From contig JAOALC010000002.1 in assembly GCA_025153775.1 (NCBI GenBank), forward strand, positions 558,001 through 622,000: a DNA stretch of 64,000 nt. Direction: 5' to 3'. The DNA is from SAR92 clade bacterium H231 (GTDB taxonomy: Bacteria > Pseudomonadota > Gammaproteobacteria > Pseudomonadales > Porticoccaceae). A program made the translations under genes and the position numbers. The notes below the pieces were generated by a model. The model was not told where the DNA came from. It did not search any database and was given only the letters and a program-made list of their open reading frames with translations. Every line of letters starts with the position of its first letter. The first letter of the stretch is position 1. Below are positions 26,288-35,341 of this stretch, one piece after another.

Positions 26288-26578
26288 TTAACCAATTGGA
26301 CGACAATAACCCGTATAACGATAACCCGTAATAATCCCCTCTTGGTTCACTATCCAATAGTGAACACAGGACGGGTCTAATTTTTTAAGGTGATATTTAT
26401 ATTCCTTCTGACCATCGGGTAACGTTTCTATTGAATCAGGTTTTTCCCAAGACTTAAATTTAGCTAAGCTTGAAAGAGGGTCTCCAATAAATGGCTTACT
26501 AACATCATCCCAAGACACAAAATAAGAGCACCCTGCAAATAAAACAATAACTAATAATAAATACATTTTACGCATCAT
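26288..26578 (-). CDS. Small lipoprotein paired with the main RHS tip (candidate immunity)
   Basis: 96 residues with a lipoprotein signal (MYLLLVIVLFAGC, lipobox FAGC near residue 16). The mature part is ~80 residues with two cysteines (DPSCVHYW and GYCRPIG) and the basic segment KEYKYHLKKL. Its ATG overlaps the RHS stop codon (TGATG), a classic coupling. It shares nothing obvious with the lipoproteins behind the other two tips, as expected if each protects against one tip. Family not recognised; immunity is inference. Confidence 0.72.
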   Translation of the reverse strand: MMRKMYLLLVIVLFAGCSYFVSWDDVSKPFIGDPLSSLAKFKSWEKPDSIETLPDGQKEYKYHLKKLDPSCVHYWIVNQEGIITGYRYTGYCRPIG

Positions 26579-29500
26579 CAGTATCCCACTACATAAGGTA
26601 ATTGGCGATCACGGTCACGCTCTCTGTTGCGGCTATAGGTTGTAGCAATACCAACAACCTGACTCGTATTAAGATGAGTTAGAGGCTGCCCCAATGCTGC
26701 TGTATAAGTAAAGGCAGCGGCGGGAACCATGCCGGGAACATTCAATATATCCCTCGCTGGCCCTGTCCCTAGCGACACTTGCATCACATCATGCACACCT
26801 GCAACAGCGTTAACGCCCGGAACAACATTCAGTGCTTCCGAAACACGACCACCTTCACAAGCCATACAATTAGGGTTTAGCTTTGCGTTCTGAGTGCCTA
26901 TGTTATTGGCTCCTTCTACAGGCATATCCAACGGGTCTTTTGCAACTGCTTTACCACCAGCACCCATATCCAAATCATAACCCACAATTTTTTTGTAACC
27001 AGCAGGTAATTCGCGCATGGCTAATAAGAACGCGGTAGCCTTCGCCCCATTTGCGAATTTACCACCCGTTATTTTTGATGCCGTGCCACCAACAACAGAA
27101 GCGGCCAAGACACGAGAGAATTTACCAAACCCATTATCACCGCCAATATTATTTATCTTTCCAGATAAACTCTGAGTAAATCCAGCCGCGAGGAATCCAT
27201 GACCAAATTTACCACCCTGTAATTCTGACATGACACCGCCAATCATCGCATGTGTTGCTATCTTGGCTACCGTTTGCGCTGCCGTTAAGCCATTTTCGAG
27301 AACCTCACCAGCCTTGAGTGTTCCCTTTGCAACTGCTGCAGTGTTGGCTGCCTCTGCTCCAGCAAAGAACTCTCCAGCCTGAGTGAAGGCAAAGCTGGAT
27401 ACACCCGCTGTAAATCCAGCTTTTATCGAATCTTTTAGCGATGCACCTTCAGCGTAAGCATTTCCAAAGGCTGAAGCCCCACAGGCCACAAAGTTTCCCA
27501 TCATGCATGTCGCAATCTGAAATAGTGCCCGAAAACGTGGATTAATGGCAGCTAATAGTTCTCCAATAATACCGTTGGTAAGGACACCAATTAATTTTCT
27601 AAAGAAGCTGAAGCCACTAGGGTCTATCGCATTAAGTGGGTTATTGGTGGTGTAACTATAACGATTTAGACTTTGCGTGTTGTAAGGCGCTTGGATTATC
27701 GGATCCGCCTGCAAAAACCGCCCCAACTTCGCATCATAAATCCGCCCATTCATATGGATGATGCCCACCTCATCCAGCATCTCATGGCCGGTAAAGCCTC
27801 TGGAGGTGAGTGAGCTGGTGCCAACACTATTGCTGACGCTGTGGTTTTTAAAGAATGTGTTAGTCAGCTCTGTACTGCTCATGGCGGCCCAGTTGGTGGT
27901 GCGCCTGGCACCCCAGGGGTCGAAGTCTAGGGTTTGTTGCACTTGGGCCACTTTATCCATAATCAGGCTTGGGCTGCCGAGGTGGTCTTTGAGCAGGTAG
28001 TGTTCGCTCTTGCCGGTTTGGCTGCCGCCGCTGTTGAAGGTGTGTTTGATAATCACATTGCCGATGGTGCGCTTCCACTCTTTGCTGCCGTCGGGGTTGG
28101 TGATCTTTTCTACCGAGCCGATGTAAAGTGTGTCGGTAACGCGGCCATTGCTGCTGTTGGTGTCGGTGCGGCGGTAGCGGCTTCTGTCGGGCCCGTACTC
28201 AAATTCAACTTTGTGGCTGCCTTTGATGATTTGGCTGGGCTTATCAAAGCTGGTGTAGCTGATGGTTCTGCCGTCGCCGCTAATATTGTTGCCGTTGGCG
28301 TCGTAGCTGTAGGTTTGGCCGCCGGCACTGGTCACGGCATGGGGGCCAGCGCTGCCGGCACCATAGCTGTAACTGCCGACATCGGATTTGTGGGTGATAT
28401 TGCCGATGGCGTTGAAGGTTAATGTTTGTGCGCTGCTGCCCACCACTTGGCTGCTCTTGAGGCGGTTGAGGCCGTCGTAGAGGAAGTTCTCGGTGAGGTT
28501 GCGGCTGTTACCGGTTTCTTTGCGCTGTTCTAGATTGCCCACTTGGTCCCATTGTAGGTCGAGGTTTTGGAAGGTACTGGCACCCAGTGAAGCGCCCAGG
28601 CTACTGAGCAGGCCGGTGTTGTGTTCGTATAGGGCGGTGCGGGTGACGCCGTTACCCAGCTCTTCATTGATGACATTACCGCGAGCATCCATGCTGTTGA
28701 TGGTGTGATAGGTGCTGGCGGGCTGGCCGTTGATCTGTTCGGCGCTGGTGACTTTGAACAGGTAGCCGTGGCTGTTGTAGTGGTTTTGGATGCCGTTGTC
28801 ACTGTAGTCGTTGGTGGTTCGGGCGGCATCGAAGACTTGGAAGGTGCGGCCAAATTGGTCGTAGGTAATTTTTTCATAATGATTACCCAGTGCACCGCCT
28901 GCGCCCAGGCTGGTAACGGTTTTACTAAGACGGCCCAGCGCGTCGTATTTTGGCGCTTTGATATAGCCACTACTGCTATCGCTGACATTGTCTAACTGGC
29001 CGCGGCCATATTGTGCCGTATCGTAGGTCCAGGTGGTGTTGGTTTCAGCTGTGCCGTTGGCAAGTCTGTCTATGCGAGTTTTTAAGCGCCCTCTTACATC
29101 GTAGGTGAGTTCGCTTTTTTGCCCTTTGGCATCGGTCTGTTCTATTAGCTCACCAAAGCCGTTATAAACATAACTCCAGTTACCTTTGTCGGGGTCGCTC
29201 ATGCTGGTTTTGCGGCCGAGTTTGTCGTAGACCAAAGTGGTGGTGTTATTGGCGGCATCGCTCATGGTTTTGAGGTTGCCTTGGGCGTCGTAACCATAGG
29301 TGGTGGTGCCATTGAGGTTGTCGGTGACGCTGACCATTTCACCAAGGACGTTTTTGGTTTCGGTTTTGTCCTGATTCAGGGCGTTGGTGGTGATGGTGCT
29401 GAGGCCGCTGTAGGCAGTGGTGCTTACTGAACCGTCGGGCGCGGTGGCGCTGGTGGGTCGGCCCAGTATGTCGTAGCTGATGGTGGCCCAGCATTTGCTG

Positions 29501-32500
29501 GTGTTGCTGGAGCTATTGCAGCTGGTTTGGCCGGCAAAGTAGGGTTCGCTCTGGTGCAAAACTCGCCCGACACTATCGTATTCGGTGTCGCTGTAGCTCC
29601 AGGTGCCGCTAAAGCCTTGGGCGGCTTTGCGTATGCTGCGGCCCAAGTTGTCGAAGCATTGTTGGCTCTCGCCACCGCCTGCGGTGCGGCTGCGGCTGTA
29701 GAACACGGTGCCTGTTGGGCACTGGCTGCCAGCGCCACTGGCCAGAGTGTTGATGCTGTAGGCGCCGGTGCTGTTACTCTCAAAGTATTTAATACCAAAG
29801 GGCGTGTAGGAGGCTTTGCTGGTAACGTAGTTGTTGTCGTCCACCCAGGTGCGGGTTTCGGTGGCGGCGCCGTAGTCATTGCGGCTGATAACTTCGCTGA
29901 CGGTTTTGGTGACTGGGTTGCCACTGCTGTTGCTAAATTGCTCTTTGGTTTCTTCAACATAGCGACCTTGACTGTCATAGACGCTTTCGCTGAAACGGGT
30001 TTGTGGGTTGGTGCCGTTACCTGCATAGGCTGTGGTTTCGGCTTTAACTTTGTTACCAAAACTGTCGTAGCTGTGGGTAATGCTGTGTTCAAAACTGGTA
30101 CCCGGCTCGATGGTTTCGGTTTGCAGCAGGCCTTTTAGGTTGCCGCTGGTAATGTAGCTAAAGCTGGAGTTTCTGGTGTCGCTTAGCTCGTAACCGCCGT
30201 CGCCATTTTCGTCACGCTTGGTGGTGACCTGGGTGTGGCTGAGGCGGCCTAGCCTTTTGCTTTCGGCGGCACTAAAGCCTGCAGCGGTGTAGGTGTTGGT
30301 GACTACTTTCTCAAAGTTTTTACCGCCGCCGCTGGTTTTGACGGTGATGCTCGTGGCATTGCCGTCGCTGTCGTAGCTGCTGGTAGTAGTGGCAGTTTGT
30401 AGCAGGCTGCCCGCTGTGGCCCCGTTGTTGACAAGGCTGTAGCTCTTGTCGATGCTCTGGTAGTTGTAAGGCGCATAGTAGCTGTTGGCTGGGGTGCCAG
30501 AACCATTCCAACCGATTAGCCGAGTTTCATTGGTGGACTCACCGAGTAGATGGCCTTCACCTGAATACACTTTGGTGTTGAGGGGCTGACCAATAAACGG
30601 GAAGTCTTGCCGGTAGGTGGTGCGGGTGGTTACCGCGGTTTGGTTGTCGATGGTGGTGAGGGTTTTAAAGCCTAACATGCCGCGGCCCATGGCCTGGATT
30701 TTGGCTTCGCCGTAGTGGTAGCTAATGGAGCTTGTGGCGGTGTTGTCGACCTGGGATGGGCTACTGTTATGGGCTGCGGGAGCCGAACTCTCAACGTCGG
30801 TCACCACAAACATGGGACCATTAAGCTCAAGGACTGGGTTATCTTGTTTGCCTAGGGTGTGAGTGCCACTGGGGAGGTCCCATTCGCCATTTAGCGCGCT
30901 ATAGAATCCATTGAGATCAACGCTGGTGACGGGGCAATCATATTCGATCACACCACCGCCGCCGAGTATAAAATTGGATAGGTCGAGAGTGCAGGTACCC
31001 TGAGTGGTATCAGTGTAGTTGGCGTCCAGATGGGTATAGTGGTCGCTTTGGCCAAGGGTTCCATAGCTAATATTGGTCACGGCGCCCAAGCCATTGGTGA
31101 TGCTGGTAATTCTGTTTACTGGCTGGTTGGCACCATTGCCTTCGTAGACTTCAAATTTATTGTTTTCGAAGGTCACATAGTCGGTAATGGTATCGGCATT
31201 AAAATCAAAATACACATGGCTATCGTCTTTATCGTCGCCCACGCCGTTGCGAATAGAAGATTGACCATCAAATGATTGGCTGGCCGGGTTCCATTTGCGT
31301 GCGCGGATATAACCATAGCTAGTTGAGAAGTCGTGCCATATGGCGTCGGGGAAGCCGTCACGGTTAATATCGGCCATGCTGAAGTCGGCTTTTTTGGCGT
31401 CATTGATGGCCCCTGCATTAACCAGCGCTCCACCATAATTCAGCTGTGTGCCATCACTTAGGGCATAGTGAAATTCATTATTTTTGTAATAAACAAGATC
31501 AGATAATCCATCGCCATTAATGTCTGGTGTTTGGATTTGGCGCAAGTAATCGTCTTTTTGCGAGCTGAAGATAAAATAAGTATCGTCATTTAGCGGGCCA
31601 TTAATTTCCGCGAAGGTTTGCTTGCCGTTAGCCACCCCTTGATTAACTCGAAGGCTTACGCCATATAAAGTGATACTCGATATTGTTGGGACAAAAGTAA
31701 CTACTGTTCTTTTTATTAATGCCAAGCCATCGGCCTGACCATCGCCATTAAAATCTGCCCCCGCTGTTCTAAACCCTTCAAACTCATGGGTGATGATTTG
31801 TGGGCCCGTTGAATCCGCTGGCAGTGAACCAACATCTACATCATGCTGATAGTCGAACTCATAATATTTGTTAGATGTAACGCCTTGGGACGTGTCATGC
31901 TCCAGATAATAAACTTTGTTATCACTAATCGCGTCAACAAGGCCATCACTATTGAGGTCGGCAAAAACTGCATGCTCGTCTTTGATCACTAAGTCATGTT
32001 GAAACTTAAGCTTCCAGTCATTAATAGCGCTATCGTACTCCGAGAGGTAGAGGTGCCAACCCACAGTGTGACCAAATTCATTACGGTAGGAATAAACCGC
32101 TAAATCTGAGCGGCCATCGGCGTTGTAATCGAAGGGAAATAGTTTGAGAACCTGATCATTAGTTGGGTCGTCATTGTAATGAATCGATGTTTGTGCCACG
32201 CCAGCGTGGTTTACCAGAGTCTGAGTGGTCAGGCTGGCGCCATTACCATAGGCCACCTGCAGGCCCTGATCGGATCCGCTACTTTTGTGCTTGGCCCAAA
32301 CAATATCGGACTGGCCGTCCCCATTAAAATCCGCCAGCTGGTAGGTCACCAGATTGTTCATGGTAAAGCTGGTGTCACTAGTGCTGTAGCTCTCTCCTGC
32401 CACTGGCAGGCTCCAGGTAAAGCTGGTGTCATTGGGCAGACAGGTGCTGCCTATGCATTCTTCTATATTGTCCAGGCGTGACAGTTTGTCGGTGCTCAGT

Positions 32501-34029
32501 TCCGCGTGATAATTGAGCTTGTAGCGGCGCACCTCTTTCCAGGTGCCACCGACTTTATTTTCGGACAGCGCCCTGATCAAACGCTTTTTGGTGTAGATGG
32601 AATAGCCGGCTATATAGTTATGGCTTTGGTCGTTGCGGTTTTCATATTCAAAGCGAATCCGAGCATTACCGCTGCCTGTAATATTTGTACTGCCGGCATA
32701 GGCATAGCGTAGGTCTGCTACTCTAAAACCGTCTACGTCGTTGCTGTAGGTGTAAACAATTTGATTATTAGCGCTATCCAGTAACTGCTTAATCGCCCAG
32801 CTGGCTACCTTTCCGGATTTAGTTGAACCACTCCAGGCCTCTAACTCAGAATCATTGTTAGTTCCGCTCCAGCCATAGGTGGAGGTGGAGCCATCTTTGC
32901 GATAGACCTTCCAGTAATCCGGATGCCCAGTGCTTCCACCAAAGGCCTCAATTTTGGCAAAACTGTCAATTTCAGTTTTATAGATTGAGCCACTGGCGCC
33001 ATAGGTGCCGGAGGTAAGTATCAATCGCTGGCCATCCAAACAGAAGCGGTCTGTTGCGGAAAAGGTTATCGACTTGGCTTGCTGGTCCTGGTGTAAAGTT
33101 TGCCGACAGCGGCTGATCGCCGACAGTCCACCGATGTTCCAACCCAAGCCGGCAATACCATTGCCGCTATTGCTGGAATAATTAAGGCTCACTTCTGGCA
33201 CCACCCCTGCGGTACCAGCCAGCGTCATAATGGGCATGCTGTAGGTCGCGGAGCCACTTTCGTCGACACGAAACGAACCACCGCTTACACCAGCGTTGTC
33301 GGTTGCAGTGACTTCACTGCCAGTCACAAGTGCACCTGGGTCTGGGTTGTAGGGTGCTGGGGGGGTTTGAGGCAAGGAAGTAGCAATACTCACCATGACA
33401 CTTTTTGTGCCGCCATATCCACTGCAGCCGCTCGCATTACAGGCACGCACACGATAGTAATAGGTAGCGGCTAATTTACCGCTGAATGACTTGCTGAGAC
33501 TGGAGGTATTTTGGACTGTAGTCCAGCTGCCTGAATTAACCTGCTCTTGCAATTCATAACTGGTCACTGTGCCGCTGGCTGCACCCCAGGATAGGGAATA
33601 ACTGGCACTGCTGCCTGAAGGATAGGTGACATTGCTTGGTCCAGTGATAGCGCCTGGTGCTGAGGGCAATGCTACGCTAACAACTGTGGTTACTGGATCA
33701 GTATATAGATTAAGGCAGAATATCACCGGCACGAAACAAAAATAAAGGCGAATACGATATTGGTAGGTTCCTACGCCTTTACCTGAAAAAGATTTGCTGC
33801 TACCTGCGCCGCTATAAACCGTTGTCCAACTACCACTGTCCTTTTTTTCCTCGAGGTAAAGGAACGTACCGCCGGTCCAGGTGACAGTATAGCTGCCACT
33901 GGTGTTGGTAGCCGGTGACGACAGATTAACATCAATATCGCCTGCGACTGCACCCGCAGTTAGCGTTGAGGTGACCAAAGCGATGAACACAACAACAAAT
34001 ATTTTTTTGAATTGGGCTATCCCTGGCAT
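26578..34029 (-). CDS. Giant secreted RHS/SpvB-type polymorphic toxin protein
   Basis: 2483 residues. A Sec signal peptide (KIFVVVFIALVTSTLTAGAVA, cleavage near 30) is followed by two fibronectin type III-like domains (to ~215), a SpvB-like segment (GSATYSMPIMTLAGTAGVVPEVSLNYSS, GIAGLGWNIGG), FG-GAP/VCBS-type repeats (LADFNGDGQSDIVW, DINGDGLSDLVY, DINRDGFPDAIW), and then dozens of RHS/YD repeats ending GRFLQADP...NRYSY and DPSG at nt 27613-27624. A pretoxin with LQGGKFGHGF and TGGKFANGA precedes a unique tip of ~149 residues (nt 26581-27027) containing CMACEGG and NVPGMVPAAAFTY, which I cannot assign. By analogy with TcB/TcC and Rhs proteins, the repeats should form a shell enclosing the tip. 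GGAG lies six bases before the ATG. It has a Sec signal but no PAAR domain, so it differs from type VI-delivered Rhs. Confidence 0.88.
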   Translation of the reverse strand: MPGIAQFKKIFVVVFIALVTSTLTAGAVAGDIDVNLSSPATNTSGSYTVTWTGGTFLYLEEKKDSGSWTTVYSGAGSSKSFSGKGVGTYQYRIRLYFCFVPVIFCLNLYTDPVTTVVSVALPSAPGAITGPSNVTYPSGSSASYSLSWGAASGTVTSYELQEQVNSGSWTTVQNTSSLSKSFSGKLAATYYYRVRACNASGCSGYGGTKSVMVSIATSLPQTPPAPYNPDPGALVTGSEVTATDNAGVSGGSFRVDESGSATYSMPIMTLAGTAGVVPEVSLNYSSNSGNGIAGLGWNIGGLSAISRCRQTLHQDQQAKSITFSATDRFCLDGQRLILTSGTYGASGSIYKTEIDSFAKIEAFGGSTGHPDYWKVYRKDGSTSTYGWSGTNNDSELEAWSGSTKSGKVASWAIKQLLDSANNQIVYTYSNDVDGFRVADLRYAYAGSTNITGSGNARIRFEYENRNDQSHNYIAGYSIYTKKRLIRALSENKVGGTWKEVRRYKLNYHAELSTDKLSRLDNIEECIGSTCLPNDTSFTWSLPVAGESYSTSDTSFTMNNLVTYQLADFNGDGQSDIVWAKHKSSGSDQGLQVAYGNGASLTTQTLVNHAGVAQTSIHYNDDPTNDQVLKLFPFDYNADGRSDLAVYSYRNEFGHTVGWHLYLSEYDSAINDWKLKFQHDLVIKDEHAVFADLNSDGLVDAISDNKVYYLEHDTSQGVTSNKYYEFDYQHDVDVGSLPADSTGPQIITHEFEGFRTAGADFNGDGQADGLALIKRTVVTFVPTISSITLYGVSLRVNQGVANGKQTFAEINGPLNDDTYFIFSSQKDDYLRQIQTPDINGDGLSDLVYYKNNEFHYALSDGTQLNYGGALVNAGAINDAKKADFSMADINRDGFPDAIWHDFSTSYGYIRARKWNPASQSFDGQSSIRNGVGDDKDDSHVYFDFNADTITDYVTFENNKFEVYEGNGANQPVNRITSITNGLGAVTNISYGTLGQSDHYTHLDANYTDTTQGTCTLDLSNFILGGGGVIEYDCPVTSVDLNGFYSALNGEWDLPSGTHTLGKQDNPVLELNGPMFVVTDVESSAPAAHNSSPSQVDNTATSSISYHYGEAKIQAMGRGMLGFKTLTTIDNQTAVTTRTTYRQDFPFIGQPLNTKVYSGEGHLLGESTNETRLIGWNGSGTPANSYYAPYNYQSIDKSYSLVNNGATAGSLLQTATTTSSYDSDGNATSITVKTSGGGKNFEKVVTNTYTAAGFSAAESKRLGRLSHTQVTTKRDENGDGGYELSDTRNSSFSYITSGNLKGLLQTETIEPGTSFEHSITHSYDSFGNKVKAETTAYAGNGTNPQTRFSESVYDSQGRYVEETKEQFSNSSGNPVTKTVSEVISRNDYGAATETRTWVDDNNYVTSKASYTPFGIKYFESNSTGAYSINTLASGAGSQCPTGTVFYSRSRTAGGGESQQCFDNLGRSIRKAAQGFSGTWSYSDTEYDSVGRVLHQSEPYFAGQTSCNSSSNTSKCWATISYDILGRPTSATAPDGSVSTTAYSGLSTITTNALNQDKTETKNVLGEMVSVTDNLNGTTTYGYDAQGNLKTMSDAANNTTTLVYDKLGRKTSMSDPDKGNWSYVYNGFGELIEQTDAKGQKSELTYDVRGRLKTRIDRLANGTAETNTTWTYDTAQYGRGQLDNVSDSSSGYIKAPKYDALGRLSKTVTSLGAGGALGNHYEKITYDQFGRTFQVFDAARTTNDYSDNGIQNHYNSHGYLFKVTSAEQINGQPASTYHTINSMDARGNVINEELGNGVTRTALYEHNTGLLSSLGASLGASTFQNLDLQWDQVGNLEQRKETGNSRNLTENFLYDGLNRLKSSQVVGSSAQTLTFNAIGNITHKSDVGSYSYGAGSAGPHAVTSAGGQTYSYDANGNNISGDGRTISYTSFDKPSQIIKGSHKVEFEYGPDRSRYRRTDTNSSNGRVTDTLYIGSVEKITNPDGSKEWKRTIGNVIIKHTFNSGGSQTGKSEHYLLKDHLGSPSLIMDKVAQVQQTLDFDPWGARRTTNWAAMSSTELTNTFFKNHSVSNSVGTSSLTSRGFTGHEMLDEVGIIHMNGRIYDAKLGRFLQADPIIQAPYNTQSLNRYSYTTNNPLNAIDPSGFSFFRKLIGVLTNGIIGELLAAINPRFRALFQIATCMMGNFVACGASAFGNAYAEGASLKDSIKAGFTAGVSSFAFTQAGEFFAGAEAANTAAVAKGTLKAGEVLENGLTAAQTVAKIATHAMIGGVMSELQGGKFGHGFLAAGFTQSLSGKINNIGGDNGFGKFSRVLAASVVGGTASKITGGKFANGAKATAFLLAMRELPAGYKKIVGYDLDMGAGGKAVAKDPLDMPVEGANNIGTQNAKLNPNCMACEGGRVSEALNVVPGVNAVAGVHDVMQVSLGTGPARDILNVPGMVPAAAFTYTAALGQPLTHLNTSQVVGIATTYSRNRERDRDRQLPYVVGY

Positions 34030-34504
34030 GAGTTACTCCATAGTCTGAACTGATCAGGCGGTTCTTAATGTTTTAGTTACTGAGGACAAAACAGCACTAC
34101 GACCTCAGGTTTGATTTGAGCTACAGCGCGGTGGACAAAGATTTAATTAAAGCCAAACTCTGGGGGAGCAATGAAGCTGGGAAAGACGGAAGGTACAAAT
34201 ATAGAAATGGCGCACATTAATGTGCGCAAAAATAAAAAACCACAGACATCAAACATAGTGTAACTCCATGTACAGCTATGAATCTTGTTTGCTTTTGCCT
34301 TGGCTAGTTCTCGAACATCTAGTTACTCGATATTGCTCAGCAAAATCCCTTTTGAGAGCTTTTTAAAAATACCAGTTATAAAAAGTTCTTGGGTTTCAGT
34401 TAAGACCGCTCTCGGCACTTTGTCAAATAATCTTCTTGTTTTAATTTTATTTTCATCTATATTTTAAAAATTATCAGTTCACTTGATGGACAATTTAACA
34501 AAGG
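34030..34504. other. 475-bp intergenic region upstream of the giant RHS gene
   Basis: Holds the leader and presumed promoter of the leftward RHS gene and the upstream region of the small exported-protein gene. One perfect 18-bp palindrome (34210-34227) is listed separately. A stop-bounded plus frame ending ...KDGRYKYRNGAH at about 34219 lacks a start codon and could be a gene remnant, without firm support. An open frame at 34285-34467 has no ribosome-binding site or recognisable content. Confidence 0.4.
34210..34227. promoter_or_regulatory. Perfect 18-bp palindrome, possible operator
   Basis: GCGCACATTAATGTGCGC is exactly self-complementary and is followed by an A-rich run on the plus strand, so it is not an intrinsic terminator in either direction. 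It lies 181 bases before the giant RHS start, in an AT-rich region. It may bind a dimeric regulator; no other copy was noticed in the window. Confidence 0.35.
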
Positions 34505-34513
34505 ATGTTGACC

Positions 34514-34840
34514 ATGTTTCTATCAGCAATGCTACAAAAAATACGGTTGGGCAAAAACACAAAACCCCAGTATCTCCTGACCTATGGCATATTAACCTTG
34601 GTTTTTTCAGGGCTCGCTAATGCTGATATGCAGGCCAAGGGTGAGAAGCTTAATGCATGCCTGGATACCCATATTAAAGCTGAGATGTCTAAAGAAAAAC
34701 CCAGTAAAAATGCGGTACTAAGAAAATGTGAAAACGAACTTGAAGCCTTAATGACCATTATGACGTCTGAGGGTAAGGCCAAGGTTAGAAAAAAACTCAA
34801 GATGGGAATTGAAAAACAGCTAGAAAGTCAAAGAGATTAA
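34514..34840 (+). CDS. Small exported hypothetical protein, 108 residues
   Basis: Not recognised. The ATG at 34514 has AAGGA at a good distance; the ATG at 34505 sits on that motif. A basic N-terminus precedes the hydrophobic stretch YLLTYGILTLVFSGLANA, probably a signal peptide with cleavage after ANA, leaving a small lysine-rich helical protein with two cysteines (LNACLD, LRKCEN). It ends three bases before the end of the convergent gspM and is not part of that operon. Confidence 0.55.
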   Translation: MFLSAMLQKIRLGKNTKPQYLLTYGILTLVFSGLANADMQAKGEKLNACLDTHIKAEMSKEKPSKNAVLRKCENELEALMTIMTSEGKAKVRKKLKMGIEKQLESQRD

Positions 34841-34843
34841 TTA

Positions 34844-35341
34844 TTAATGGGAAAAAGTCAGTGTTGCATTTGCCTTATTGGTGTCAGCATATCCCACTGA
34901 TGCCTGCTCAACATTGACTTTATGTGTATGAGTTATATCCTGCAACCAAACGAATATTTGTGACAGTGGCTGTTTTTCTAAAGTCACGGTCACATTGGCT
35001 TGACGCTGTTCAAGACGAGATAGTTTTAGATTCTGAGCCTGCGCTGTTTCTGATATCAGTCGCATCAGTGTCCGTTGATCTCGATTAGACTCAGGCTGTT
35101 TTCCTGACTGGCGATGACTCTTCGCCGCCGCCATAAGGCTGGGCCTTTGCTGTATCAACCAGTCAGCAAGCTGGTGCCGTTGCTGATAAGTTGCTCGGCT
35201 TTCTTGGTAATACTCCTTCACGGGCAGCACTACAATTACCAGCACAAGGATGACAAGTACGCCGTAGGCTACCAAAGCATGGCCCTGTTTTTCTGGCTGA
35301 CCGAAAATCTGGCATAAGTAACGGAGTATTGACTTAGTCAT
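34844..35341 (-). CDS. gspM: Type II secretion protein GspM
   Basis: Inner-membrane assembly-platform protein that partners GspL. 165 residues: a short cytoplasmic N-terminus, one membrane segment (VLVILVLVIVVLPV at ~30-43), then a periplasmic coil and ferredoxin-like region. GspM sequences diverge greatly, so the call rests on size, topology and position as the last gene of the gspC-M order. Its start overlaps the end of gspL by four bases. Confidence 0.8.
   Translation of the reverse strand: MTKSILRYLCQIFGQPEKQGHALVAYGVLVILVLVIVVLPVKEYYQESRATYQQRHQLADWLIQQRPSLMAAAKSHRQSGKQPESNRDQRTLMRLISETAQAQNLKLSRLEQRQANVTVTLEKQPLSQIFVWLQDITHTHKVNVEQASVGYADTNKANATLTFSH

Noticed and set aside
29527-30138. 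Long Ala/Gly/Val-rich plus-strand open frame antisense to the giant RHS gene (and similar ones at 27934-28422, 24205-24693, 21286-21771)
   Set aside because: They are mirror frames of the repetitive GC-biased RHS core, recur at the same place in each cassette, lack ribosome-binding sites and show low-complexity composition.
34285-34467. 60-residue plus-strand open frame
   Set aside because: No ribosome-binding site, no recognisable content, and very AT-rich intergenic sequence.
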